A stretch of 32,735 bases of DNA from Fulvivirga imtechensis AK7. Its GTDB lineage: Bacteria; Bacteroidota; Bacteroidia; Cytophagales; Cyclobacteriaceae. The position numbers were made by a program, and so were the translations under genes. The DNA is taken from NCBI RefSeq assembly GCF_000331535.1, contig NZ_AMZN01000122.1, forward strand, positions 1 to 32,735, in the 5' to 3' direction. Position 1 is the first letter of the stretch. Every line of letters begins with the position of its first letter. Shown in pieces: positions 7,962-16,180 of the stretch. Under the pieces are notes generated by a model that was given only the letters and a program-made list of their open reading frames with translations, did not search any database and had not been told where the DNA came from.

Positions 7962-9146
7962 GTGAAGGAATTTAGAAATATTATAAACGAGTATCGCAAG
8001 ATTGATTTTGAACAGAAGCAGGCTGCTTTGGCTACCGTTGTAAAAGTCAGAGGCTCGTCCTATCGTAGTCCCGGTGCCCGGATGTTGATTACGAATGATG
8101 GACGCTGGGTGGGCTCTATTAGTGGAGGTTGCCTGGAGGGAGACGCCCTGCGTAAGGCCCGGCAGGTGATGATGAGTGGAGAACCCCGGCTGGTCACCTA
8201 TGACACCACAGAAAATGGCAATAGCCTGGGAGTGGGTCTGGGGTGCAATGGTGTTATTGATGTGCTGATCGAACCTATTGACCCGGCAAAGAGTGATCAC
8301 CCGATCACCAGGCTGCAGCAGTTTGTTAACTGTGAAAATCTTACAGTGATGGCTACAGTCTTTAGGTCCGAAGGACAGCGAAAGGTGGATGTGGCTGATC
8401 AGTTTTGGCTGGACCACAAGGGAATGATCCATGGAAGCATTTCAGATCCTGGGCTAAAGCAACAGATACACCAGGACCTTTTATCGGTCAGGGGAAACTT
8501 AAAGCCTGCGATCAAATATTATGATGGAGAGTGTGTGGAGGTATTCTTTGAAATTATCGAACCGGTTATCGACCTGTTGATTTTTGGTGGAGGCTTTGAC
8601 GCCAAACCTGTGGTGGAAATTGCGAAAATGATGGGATGGGATGTAACAGTTATCGATGAATGTATTGCTCATGTGGCTCCTGTTAATTTTCCATCGGCCG
8701 ACAATGTGATGTTCTGTAAGAGGGAAAATGTGTCTGAGAAAGTGAAGGTTAAACCGTATTCGGCAGCAGTACTGATGTCGCACAGCTATGAATATGATCT
8801 GCAGGTGCTGAAAAGGATCTTGCCCACTAGCTTGAACTATATTGGTATACTCGGGCCAAAGAAAAGGACGGAGAAGATGTTTGCAGAAATGGAGGGCGAA
8901 GGTATTCGCCTTTCAACTGATGATAAATACCGGATCCACAGCCCTGTTGGGCTCGACATAGGTGCGGAGACTCCGGAGGAAATTGCTCTGTCAATAATCA
9001 CGGAGATACAAGCCAAATTTACCAACCGTAGCGGGGGCTTTCTAAAGTACCGAAATGCACCGATCCATCAGCGAGATGGCAAGGATGATCAGGTATTTAG
9101 GCAGGTGTATATTAATCAGGAGGACAGCAGGGCTGGATCAGGCTGA
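7962..9146 (+). CDS. XdhC/CoxI-family molybdenum hydroxylase maturation factor
   Basis: About 394 residues from a GTG start at 7962. An ATG at 7872 lies deep inside the iorB gene and would add an implausible basic leader, so GTG is preferred. The N-terminal XdhC/CoxI domain has TVVKVRGSSYRSPGARM and SISGGCLEGD, then GVGLGCNGVIDVLIEP near residue 90. From about residue 203 a Rossmann domain begins with LLIFGGGFDAKPVVE and continues through IGILGPKKRTEKM. XdhC proteins bind molybdenum cofactor, support its sulfuration and deliver it to xanthine oxidase-family enzymes in the cytoplasm. Position directly after iorB makes IorB the likely client. Start codon confidence is moderate. Confidence 0.9.
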   Translation: MKEFRNIINEYRKIDFEQKQAALATVVKVRGSSYRSPGARMLITNDGRWVGSISGGCLEGDALRKARQVMMSGEPRLVTYDTTENGNSLGVGLGCNGVIDVLIEPIDPAKSDHPITRLQQFVNCENLTVMATVFRSEGQRKVDVADQFWLDHKGMIHGSISDPGLKQQIHQDLLSVRGNLKPAIKYYDGECVEVFFEIIEPVIDLLIFGGGFDAKPVVEIAKMMGWDVTVIDECIAHVAPVNFPSADNVMFCKRENVSEKVKVKPYSAAVLMSHSYEYDLQVLKRILPTSLNYIGILGPKKRTEKMFAEMEGEGIRLSTDDKYRIHSPVGLDIGAETPEEIALSIITEIQAKFTNRSGGFLKYRNAPIHQRDGKDDQVFRQVYINQEDSRAGSG

Positions 9147-9275
9147 GTAAATTTACCAGGGTGGATTGGTAGCTGTTTTGTCTATTGCTTCTGCAGACTG
9201 CCAACTTTTCTCCAATCAAAATATCACAAGCTGATTTGAAGCTTTCACTTAATGTTTATCATCTGACTATCAGTA

Positions 9276-9377
9276 TGTAATGAAAACTCGTCATTGGTAC
9301 ATGAGGAAGGATCTTACTAAGTTGTTAATGGAATCCTAGTAAGATTCTTCGGTTCTACTATATCGAACTCACGTTAA
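9276..9377. repeat. Intergenic repeat, copy 2 of the TTAACGTGAGTTCGA family, with hairpin
   Basis: The right end TCGAACTCACGTTAA (9363-9377) is identical to 235-249, and AAAACTCGTCATTGGTAC (9283-9300) matches the copy at the window start. In between, GAAGGATCTTACTAAG (9306-9321) and CCTAGTAAGATTCTTC (9335-9350) pair in 14 of 16 positions with a 13-base loop. The stop codon TAA of the convergent nucleotidyltransferase gene lies inside the terminal motif. The remaining sequence, 9147-9275, shows no gene. Confidence 0.7.
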
Positions 9378-9952
9378 TGTTTATTAAAGTTTTCCCAATC
9401 CCAGGGAGTGTCTATGTCAATATGCCCCTGAGGAAAGGGGATAGAAAAGGCTTTATACCTGCTTAGAAGTGCTTTTGCCCCTGAGTGATCGTCTATTTTC
9501 AGGATCTCTTTGAAATACCTGCGATCGAACAGTACCGGAACACCTGCCGTGCCATTGTATGAGGTGGCCACTATGGAGTTGCCCTGCTCGTAGGCTTCTG
9601 CAAGTTTTACTAAAATAGAGTGGTCAAGAAAAGGCTGATCGCAAACTATAATGATTGCTGCGGAAAGACCGGGGTGTAGCTTGTTAAGCTCCTGAAGGCC
9701 GAATTTCAGAGAATTTCCCATCCCTTTGTTCCAATCCAGGTTAAATATGACATGGGTATTCAGGTGCCGGATATCTTTTTTTATCTCCGTATAATTTGCC
9801 CCCAGCACTGTTACGGTTATATCCGTGGTGCGCAAAGCGGTTTTTATACTTCTGCGCAAAAGCGTTTCCCCATCATGATGCAATAACTGTTTGGGTTTAC
9901 CCAACCTTGATGAAGGCCCTGCGGCCAGTATAATGATCCCGATCTTGCTCAC
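9374..9952 (-). CDS. MobA/MocA-like molybdenum cofactor nucleotidyltransferase
   Basis: A 192-residue protein with the nucleotidyltransferase signature LAAGPSSRLGKPKQLL near residues 9-24, then VLGANY, KGMGNSLKFGL and VCDQPFLD in the order expected for the MobA/MocA family. These enzymes join GMP or CMP to molybdopterin. Xanthine oxidase-family enzymes of the IorAB type usually carry the cytosine form, and the nearby iorAB-XdhC genes make a MocA-type (CTP) role more likely than MobA. The nucleotide specificity is inferred. The gene converges on XdhC, and its stop codon is supplied by the repeat end at 9363-9377. Confidence 0.85.
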   Translation of the reverse strand: MSKIGIIILAAGPSSRLGKPKQLLHHDGETLLRRSIKTALRTTDITVTVLGANYTEIKKDIRHLNTHVIFNLDWNKGMGNSLKFGLQELNKLHPGLSAAIIIVCDQPFLDHSILVKLAEAYEQGNSIVATSYNGTAGVPVLFDRRYFKEILKIDDHSGAKALLSRYKAFSIPFPQGHIDIDTPWDWENFNKH

Positions 9953-10085
9953 AGGGTCAAGTTAAACATTTATTTGTTTCTGCTCTTCCCCCAAAAAGAG
10001 GTATTTCCCATGTTCAACTGTAAATTGATCGATCCATCGGGAGAAAGGAGAAGTAATGGGATCATACTTCCCTTTAAGAGGATGG

Positions 10086-10469
10086 TTAATTATCGTTAAA
10101 TCGATAGTAGGCTTTATTGACCAAATCATTAACTACCCTTGGCAGGAGGTCCAGTTTAAGCGCTATCTTTTTACATAGCTCAAGCTCGCTTTGATCAATA
10201 TCTCCATCTACCATCATTAAGGCTACCAGATCATTTACCTGTTGGATCTTTTCCTTGTATTTTTTCGGCACAACAAATTGAATATCAGCCGGATTATTTT
10301 TGATGTTTTGGATCTCTTCGGAGCTCATCCTGAGCCTTTGTGCCACCCGGGTTAAGAGCGCCCATTCTTCTTCGGCCAGGTGACCATCGGCCATAGCAAC
10401 GGAAATCAGGTTTTTAATATGGCTTTTCCTTTCTTCACTGCCAGATGAAAATATGTCTAAAAGACCCAT
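10086..10469 (-). CDS. TerB-like tellurite-resistance-family protein
   Basis: A 127-residue, mostly helical, acidic protein. It contains two related segments, MADGHLAEEEWALLTRVAQRL and MVDGDIDQSELELCKKIALKL (residues of about 26-46 and 88-108), each with an AxxDG/MVDGxxxxxE pattern typical of TerB-like domains that can bind metal. There is no signal peptide, so it should be cytoplasmic. Other ter genes are absent, so a stress role rather than tellurite resistance as such is likely; the actual function is unknown. Confidence 0.78.
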   Translation of the reverse strand: MGLLDIFSSGSEERKSHIKNLISVAMADGHLAEEEWALLTRVAQRLRMSSEEIQNIKNNPADIQFVVPKKYKEKIQQVNDLVALMMVDGDIDQSELELCKKIALKLDLLPRVVNDLVNKAYYRFNDN

Positions 10470-10590
10470 AACTTTCTAAGAGGATAGTTGGTTTTTAAAA
10501 AAAAATGCAAGTTTTTCTGAGCTTATATTCCCGTTAACAGCATTTTAGTAACCCCTATATTTCATAAAAGTTCCCATAATATAAACTAAC

Positions 10591-10622
10591 TTGATGAAGT
10601 TCACAGATTTAGTTGACTTTTG
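10591..10622 (+). promoter_or_regulatory. Possible Bacteroidota-type promoter for the universal stress protein
   Basis: GACTTTTG at 10615-10622 matches the Bacteroidota -7 box TAnnTTTG except at its first base. A TTG lies 21 bases upstream at 10591-10593, near the expected -33 position. The predicted transcript start lies about 45 bases before the ATG at 10675. This is a motif match only. Confidence 0.35.
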
Positions 10623-10674
10623 TCATTCATTTCAATAACCAACAACACTAATTTGGTGAAAAATTAACAGTATC

Positions 10675-11523
10675 ATGAAAAAAATTCTCGTTCCGGTAGA
10701 TTTTTCCAGACAAGCGGCTTATGCTCTGGAGTTTGCTGTTGACCTCGCAAAAAAAATTAAGACCCGAATAGACGTGCTGCATGTTGTTGAGTTTCCGGTA
10801 GGCACTACCATTGACCCGGTCGGACTGCCCGTACCGACACAGTTGGATGCCGATTTTCTTGATGTGCTTAAAGAAAATGCCGAAAAACGAATGACCACGT
10901 TCTTAAAAAAGGTCCCAGAAGATATAAATACCAAGCGTAAGGTAGATGTTGGTAATCCTTACATCAATATTACAGAATATATTACCGAAGAAGATATTGA
11001 CCTGGTGGTGATGGGAACGAAAGGTGCCAGTGGTTTAAAAGAATTTTTTATAGGATCTAATGCTGAGAAAGTCGTGCGAATGGCCAGGTGTCCGGTCATC
11101 ACAATGCACGAAAAACCTAAGGCTAACGATATAAAGGATATAGTATTTGCTACTGATTTTGAAGATCCTTCCGAAGAGTTAATTACTGAACTGAAGCGCC
11201 TGCAGAAGTTGCTTGATGCCAGGCTTCACTTGCTTAGGGTAAATACACCCAATAATTTTGAAAGAGATAGAGTAGCCAAACCTGCCCTGGAGAAAACGGC
11301 AAAACGCTATATGCTGAAGGATTATACGATCAATATTTACAATGATGTTTATGAAGACCAGGGTATACTGTCTTTTGCCCAAGATATTGGCGCTGATATG
11401 ATCGCTTTGGGTACCCATGGAAGGACGGGCATTAAACATCTTATTTCCGGCAGCATAGCAGAGGATTTAGTGAATCATGCTACCCAGCCAATCTGGACTT
11501 ACCATATTCCGAAGAAGAAGTAG
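10675..11523 (+). CDS. Universal stress protein, tandem UspA domains
   Basis: A 282-residue cytoplasmic protein made of two UspA domains, about 1-146 and 147-282. The first opens [20 protein letters not shown] and ends with [20 protein letters not shown]. The second ends with [20 protein letters not shown]. Both carry the glycine-rich ATP-binding pattern (G-x2-G-x8/9-G-S), so nucleotide binding is plausible in both halves. Tandem Usp proteins are frequent in Bacteroidota; they are linked to stress survival, but the target is unknown. A member of the TTAACGTGAGTTCGA repeat family begins one base after its stop codon. Confidence 0.92.
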   Translation: MKKILVPVDFSRQAAYALEFAVDLAKKIKTRIDVLHVVEFPVGTTIDPVGLPVPTQLDADFLDVLKENAEKRMTTFLKKVPEDINTKRKVDVGNPYINITEYITEEDIDLVVMGTKGASGLKEFFIGSNAEKVVRMARCPVITMHEKPKANDIKDIVFATDFEDPSEELITELKRLQKLLDARLHLLRVNTPNNFERDRVAKPALEKTAKRYMLKDYTINIYNDVYEDQGILSFAQDIGADMIALGTHGRTGIKHLISGSIAEDLVNHATQPIWTYHIPKKK

Positions 11524-11524
11524 C

Positions 11525-11713
11525 TTAACGTGAGTTCGATAAAAAAGCTTAAAAATAGGGCCGTCATTCTGAGGGGAGGGAAGGATCTCCCTAAGTTTTG
11601 AATAGTACCCCTTGAACTTGGTAAGATTCTTCATTCTTCCTTAAAAACAGTTTTTTCGGCTTTTTCTGATATGCATATCTTTAACCGGTTCACCTGTGTC
11701 GAACTCATGTTAG
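11525..11713. repeat. 189-bp element with terminal inverted repeats, copy 3 of the TTAACGTGAGTTCGA family
   Basis: The left end TTAACGTGAGTTCGA (11525-11539) and right end TCGAACTCATGTTAG (11699-11713) are inverted repeats that match at 13 of the inner 14 positions. The inside holds GAAGGATCTCCCTAAG (11580-11595) facing CTTGGTAAGATTCTTC (11617-11632), a weaker form of the hairpin in copy 2, and the block TGATATGCATATCTTTAA shared with copy 1. It starts one base after the stress-protein stop codon. The size, ends and lack of coding potential look like a MITE. GCT flanks both ends and could be a 3-bp target duplication, but that is too short to be convincing. Confidence 0.7.
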
Positions 11714-11780
11714 CTTATAAGCTCGAAGTCATCATGACCGTAGTATGTAGTCTGTAAGGCGACCGAAACATTCAAGTGTT

Positions 11781-11822
11781 ACTTCCGACTTCCGACTTCG
11801 GTCTTCGGTCTTCCAACTTCTA
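11781..11822. repeat. 7-bp-period tandem repeat (ACTTCCG/ACTTCGG)
   Basis: Six consecutive heptamers, all variants of ACTTCNG, run up to and into the stop codon of the helicase gene (CTA at 11820-11822 on the plus strand). It is the same heptamer family as at 4754-4775. The preceding 11714-11780 shows no gene. Confidence 0.7.
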
Positions 11823-13745
11823 ATACATCAATTCAAATGCACTTCTATACGCGCCAATCTCATTAACATAATCGAGGAACGCGCTATAGAATTCATTTTG
11901 ACCTATGGTAGCGCTGTCGCCTATGATCACGAGTTTTTTTCTTGCACGGGTAATGGCTACATTCATTCTTCGGGTGTTGGCTAGAAAGCCTATCTCGCCT
12001 TTTTCATTAGAGCGAACCAGTGTGATATAGATAATGTCTCTTTCCTGTCCCTGGAAGGAGTCAACTGTATTTACAGTTAGCTTATTAACCAGTTGTTCAT
12101 CAAAATTGCTCTGCTGAACCAGATCCTGCAATAGCGATACCTGGGCTTTGTATGGAGCAATAATGCCAATGCTCTCAACCTCTTCAAATTTTTCCAGCGC
12201 CTTAATTTCCTCTATGTACTGCCGGAAATGCCGGAGAAGAAGTTCAGCCTCTTCAGTATTAAAGGAACTCATAGTTTCGGGATCTACATCTTCAAAAAAG
12301 CCACAACCGGCCGTATCAATAAATTCCACGGTTTGGTCACCTTCGAAGATTTTCCAGTGAGCTACTGTTTGGTTGGCTACCAGTCTGTTTTTATAGAAAA
12401 TACGGCTGGAGAAGTTCATGATATCCATATTCATGCGGTACTGCTCTTCCAGCATAACATCCGCCTGATTTTGTTTGATAGCCTTTTCAAATAGCGTGAT
12501 CTCCAAACCGTTGCGGGCGGCTTCAAAAGATTTAATGGTAGGAGGCAGTTGGCAATGATCTCCCGCGAAAATGACCCGGTCAGCCTTTATTATAGGGATC
12601 CAGGAGGCAGGTTCCAATGCCTGAGCGGCTTCATCCATAAACACAGTATTGAAATGCATACCTTTTAGCATAGCGCTGTTGGCACCGACCATAGTGCAGG
12701 CTATGACCTGCGATTTCGCAATAATATCGCTGGTGATATAAAAGGAAAGATGATCTGCTTCGTCATATAAAGCACGGGCTTCGGTCAACAGCCTTTTCCT
12801 TTGCTCCCTTTCGGCATAGCCAAAGTGGCGCTTGTATTTTTTACCCATAGAGCGATACTCTTCCGCTTGCTTTCTCAAGGCTTTCAGGTTTTTATAGTCA
12901 GGGTGTTTGGTGATCCTGACATCCAGCGTTTTGCCGAGCGTTTCTTCAGTGACCCGGGCCGGATGTCCTATACGTAGCACATTCACTCCCTGCTCTCCGA
13001 GACGGTCTGCAAGCAAGTCAACCGCGGCATTGCTTGGTGCGCATACCAGCGTTTGCTTTTCTATTTTTAATGTTTCAAGAATTGCCTGGATGAGGGTGGT
13101 AGTTTTTCCTGTGCCCGGTGGGCCATGTATTATAGCTACATCGGTAGCACTCAAAACCAGGTTAAGCGCTTTGTTCTGGCTTTCATTCAGCCCCGGACTT
13201 GTTACCGGTTTGTGGCTCCTGAATTGAGCTTCCCTTCCAGCCAACAGGATTTCTTTCAGTTCGTTCAGCCTTTCATCGCTTGTTTTTATCAGCTTTTTGA
13301 CAGCTTTTTCCATCTCACGGTAGGCATTCTCATCAAAAAGCAATTGAACACCCAATTGGCCATCATTTATCCAGTCGGGGATGTCATCAGCGTTGAGCGT
13401 CATGAGCATATCTTGTTTGCTTACATAATTGACCACTCCATTGACGGCATGCTGGTCTTCTTCATTACTGCCTGCCGTGGAGAACAGGCTGACGAGCTTT
13501 CCTGATTGAAACATATGGGATTCCGTATGCTCCTGGGGGCGAGATACTTTTACCAGCACTCGGTCGCCACTATCAAATTTTGTTTTCTCAAGCTGAACCG
13601 GGTACCAGCACACACCTTGCTTTCTACGTTCGGCAAGGGAGGTGCCGATCATTTTTCGTTTGTACTGAAGGAGGTCTTCTTCTTTTTCCTGCGCGAGAAG
13701 GACAATAAGTTGCTTTAGTCCTTCCTGAATGTCTTTTCCTGCCAT
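11820..13745 (-). CDS. UPF1/IGHMBP2-type superfamily 1 helicase
   Basis: A 641-residue protein with an N-terminal beta-barrel-like segment (residues of about 45-135), as in IGHMBP2/Smubp-2. A complete superfamily 1B helicase core follows: Walker A GPPGTGKTT (208-216), motif II MDEAAQALEP, motif III GDHCQLPPT, motif IV-like EEQYRMN, motif V TVDSFQGQERDIIYI and motif VI NVAITRARKKLVIIGD. Such proteins unwind RNA or DNA 5' to 3' using ATP; the bacterial role is not settled. All motifs are intact. It follows the Ig-like protein gene on the same strand after 61 bases and may be cotranscribed with it. Confidence 0.92.
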   Translation of the reverse strand: MAGKDIQEGLKQLIVLLAQEKEEDLLQYKRKMIGTSLAERRKQGVCWYPVQLEKTKFDSGDRVLVKVSRPQEHTESHMFQSGKLVSLFSTAGSNEEDQHAVNGVVNYVSKQDMLMTLNADDIPDWINDGQLGVQLLFDENAYREMEKAVKKLIKTSDERLNELKEILLAGREAQFRSHKPVTSPGLNESQNKALNLVLSATDVAIIHGPPGTGKTTTLIQAILETLKIEKQTLVCAPSNAAVDLLADRLGEQGVNVLRIGHPARVTEETLGKTLDVRITKHPDYKNLKALRKQAEEYRSMGKKYKRHFGYAEREQRKRLLTEARALYDEADHLSFYITSDIIAKSQVIACTMVGANSAMLKGMHFNTVFMDEAAQALEPASWIPIIKADRVIFAGDHCQLPPTIKSFEAARNGLEITLFEKAIKQNQADVMLEEQYRMNMDIMNFSSRIFYKNRLVANQTVAHWKIFEGDQTVEFIDTAGCGFFEDVDPETMSSFNTEEAELLLRHFRQYIEEIKALEKFEEVESIGIIAPYKAQVSLLQDLVQQSNFDEQLVNKLTVNTVDSFQGQERDIIYITLVRSNEKGEIGFLANTRRMNVAITRARKKLVIIGDSATIGQNEFYSAFLDYVNEIGAYRSAFELMY

Positions 13746-13806
13746 GCTAATTTTTCTGTCCCGATGTTACGTATCGCTTGCCCTATTCTTGGCAACGACT
13801 TTTATA

Positions 13807-15360
13807 TCATTGCTCAAACCCTTCATTGTTAAAATCAGGAAATCTCTTTTTAATGTTTTTATCAGTTGGTTTGGTTGGATTCTCCCAACTGGCATCCAAT
13901 TCCAGCAGGATCATTTTTTGGTTATTCAGTTCCAGCTTCAGTTTGTCGATATCAACGTAAAAATTCTTGTCTCTTCGCTGTGATTTCAAAGCATATTTTC
14001 TGGCAAACTGATCACCCTCCGATTGCAACTGATTTCGGATGTCTATATTTATTTTCAGTCTGTCCATAATGTCATCTTTTGATTTTCCAAGTACATCTGT
14101 AGCCTCCAAAGTACCTAAAGTCATCACTGCTGTACCGCCTACGCCCGTTACGTAATCTTTACTGTTATCTTCGAGAAATACCGGAGATACTCCCGTGATC
14201 GCACCCAGAGAGGCGTTGACAATGGAGCGATGTTTTTTCCCCTTTCTGGCTTGCCTCAACTGCTTGTTAAGCTTTTTTTGATTGTCATCCAATTGTTCTA
14301 TCACATCCATGGTTCGTAGCAGTATTGCCCGGTACATATTGTACAGCCTGAGGTCTTTTTGTTCCATATTTTCAGTGTCGATCACCTTTGCCTTTACGCT
14401 TTTCTCCGCTCTTTTATTGGATAGGTCCAGCACATAAAACACGAATTCAATGGTGTGACTGTTTTGCGCTTCACTAACAAATTCATATCCGGGTACCCAT
14501 TTAAATTCCCACTGTGTGGTAGTGTTCTGCTTCAAAGCATCCTTAGGCACGCGTAAGTCATTGGCAACAAAGCCCACATCTTTTATATTATCATCGCCAT
14601 TGGGGTCTGAGACATAAAAATTAAGGTTAAGGACCTCATCTTCGTTAATAGTGATCAGCGAATCATTGGGTACCATTGTAATGTCAGGGGGCAGGTCTAA
14701 CTGTGTTGGTGCGATGATCAGCACTCCTTTGGCTTCTGATTTCTCCGGCTGATCCTGTACGGTAAAGGAAATTTTAAGGGTATCTTTTTTTAGCGCTCTG
14801 AATTGATTTCCCGAGGGCTTCCATGAGAATAACCCAATTTCCGAAAGTGTCGCTCCCTCAGGCATTTCAGCAAGTACGGGCTTGAAAACCACTGGGTCCT
14901 CATCAGGATCCTTAACGAGGTTGAGTTGATTTAAATTGAACTCATTTTCCGCATACTGTTTTACATAAAATACAGGAAGTTCATCAATTATAGGAGGCCT
15001 GTTTTTATGCAATACTGTAAATGTTACTTCTTTTCTGATCTTTTGTCCTGGTTTTGAAATGGCCTCAAAGATTACACTATACTCACCTTTCTCCTGTAAC
15101 CGGCCAACGAGATCATAGTCCGGAACCCAAAAAAAATTACCAAGGGAATCAAATTCAAGAAGCAGGCCGCGGTCACCATAAATGGAATATAGATATTCCC
15201 CGTCCTTGCTTGGTTCTACTTTTGCGGTAAACTGCAAAGTATCGCCCTCCTGTAATACATTCCATCCAAATTCTTCGGGAAATACAAAGGAAGGAGAGCC
15301 CTGACCAACAGCCAGATGGGAAGTGAAGACTATTAAAATTACCGGTAATATATTTTTCAT
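13807..15360 (-). CDS. Exported protein with three Ig/cadherin-like modules and a helical C-terminus
   Basis: A 517-residue protein with a signal peptide (residues 1-20, ending AVGQ). Three related beta modules of about 100 residues follow. Each has an aromatic-W-x-P hallmark (WVP at 78-80, WKP at 180-182, WVP at 288-290) followed by a strand such as YSVIFEA, LKISFTVQD or IEFVFYVLD, and two contain DPDEDP or DPNGDD loops of the cadherin/Ig-like kind. Residues of about 335-375 are helical and basic and could form a coiled coil. The last 100 residues are mixed charged helix (for example LKINIDIRNQLQSEGD). It is not recognised beyond this fold; there is no T9SS sorting domain and no lipobox. It probably acts in the periplasm or at the surface. 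Confidence 0.75.
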   Translation of the reverse strand: MKNILPVILIVFTSHLAVGQGSPSFVFPEEFGWNVLQEGDTLQFTAKVEPSKDGEYLYSIYGDRGLLLEFDSLGNFFWVPDYDLVGRLQEKGEYSVIFEAISKPGQKIRKEVTFTVLHKNRPPIIDELPVFYVKQYAENEFNLNQLNLVKDPDEDPVVFKPVLAEMPEGATLSEIGLFSWKPSGNQFRALKKDTLKISFTVQDQPEKSEAKGVLIIAPTQLDLPPDITMVPNDSLITINEDEVLNLNFYVSDPNGDDNIKDVGFVANDLRVPKDALKQNTTTQWEFKWVPGYEFVSEAQNSHTIEFVFYVLDLSNKRAEKSVKAKVIDTENMEQKDLRLYNMYRAILLRTMDVIEQLDDNQKKLNKQLRQARKGKKHRSIVNASLGAITGVSPVFLEDNSKDYVTGVGGTAVMTLGTLEATDVLGKSKDDIMDRLKINIDIRNQLQSEGDQFARKYALKSQRRDKNFYVDIDKLKLELNNQKMILLELDASWENPTKPTDKNIKKRFPDFNNEGFEQ

Positions 15361-15463
15361 TGTATTCCTTCTGATATCTACAAATTTAGGAACGAAATGT
15401 TTCTAATATCATTGATGGAGAAAGTTTTAGTTAAAACTGGGAAATAGAAGGTAAAACAACTGA

Positions 15464-16180
15464 TTATTCGATATTTCCCTCCTTTAAGATATGTTTTTTT
15501 ATTTTTTTCTGATAATTCCTGCCAATAGGGAGCTTTTTATCTTCTATCTCGACATTATTACCTTCTAAAGATCTTATTTTATCGATAGCCACTGTGTATG
15601 ACCGGTGTATTCTAATGAATTTATCAGAGGGCAGCGATTTGGAGATGCTTCTCAGGTTATGATGTGTGATCAGGTTTTCATATTGAGTAACAACACGAAC
15701 ATAATCTTTGAGACTTTCAATGTATAAGATCTCTGAAAAGAACACTTTAACAATTTTTTTATCCACCTTGATGAATATGTAGTCATTGTTTCCTTTATGT
15801 TTTGAGGGAGATGAGTGCAGGAGGCGAAAATGCTCTATCACCTTATCAATAGTTTTAACAAAGCGGGGAAGCGCTATCGGCTTTACCAGGTAGTCAAAAA
15901 CATCAAGCTCAAAACTTTCTACGGCAAACTCTCGGTATGCTGTTGTTATTACTACCAGAGGCTTTGTATCCAACCCTTTGATGAAGTCGATACCACTAAG
16001 CTCGGGCATGTTGATATCGAGGAACATCAGGTGGATATTTTTATGCTTTAGTACTTTAAATGCTTCCATAGCATCGTTGCAGGTATCTACCACTTCAAAT
16101 TCATCGAATCCTTTGAGGTGTCTTTTTATTACATTGATGGCTAAAGGTTCATCGTCTACTATTAAGCATTTAATCTTCAT
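15464..16180 (-). CDS. LytTR-family response regulator
   Basis: A 238-residue protein. Residues 1-120 are a receiver domain with the acidic pair Asp9/Asp10, phosphoacceptor Asp55 in LMFLDINMPE, Thr in VITTAYREF and Lys in DYLVKPIALP. Residues of about 135-235 are a LytTR DNA-binding domain (FIKVDKKIVKVFFSEILYIE, then HHNLRSISKSLP and FIRIHRSYTVA). It overlaps the kinase gene by 11 bases, so the two form a two-component pair. LytTR proteins bind paired 9-bp direct repeats about 21 bp apart, and exactly such a pair lies in front of the divergent susC gene at 17388-17422. Confidence 0.93.
   Translation of the reverse strand: MKIKCLIVDDEPLAINVIKRHLKGFDEFEVVDTCNDAMEAFKVLKHKNIHLMFLDINMPELSGIDFIKGLDTKPLVVITTAYREFAVESFELDVFDYLVKPIALPRFVKTIDKVIEHFRLLHSSPSKHKGNNDYIFIKVDKKIVKVFFSEILYIESLKDYVRVVTQYENLITHHNLRSISKSLPSDKFIRIHRSYTVAIDKIRSLEGNNVEIEDKKLPIGRNYQKKIKKHILKEGNIE

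Noticed and set aside
7932-8432. 166-residue minus-strand reading frame
   Set aside because: It lies wholly opposite the well-supported XdhC gene and shows no recognisable motif.
9169-9183. TAGCTGTTTTG resembling the LytTR half-site
   Set aside because: It is a single imperfect copy between convergent genes, with no promoter nearby.
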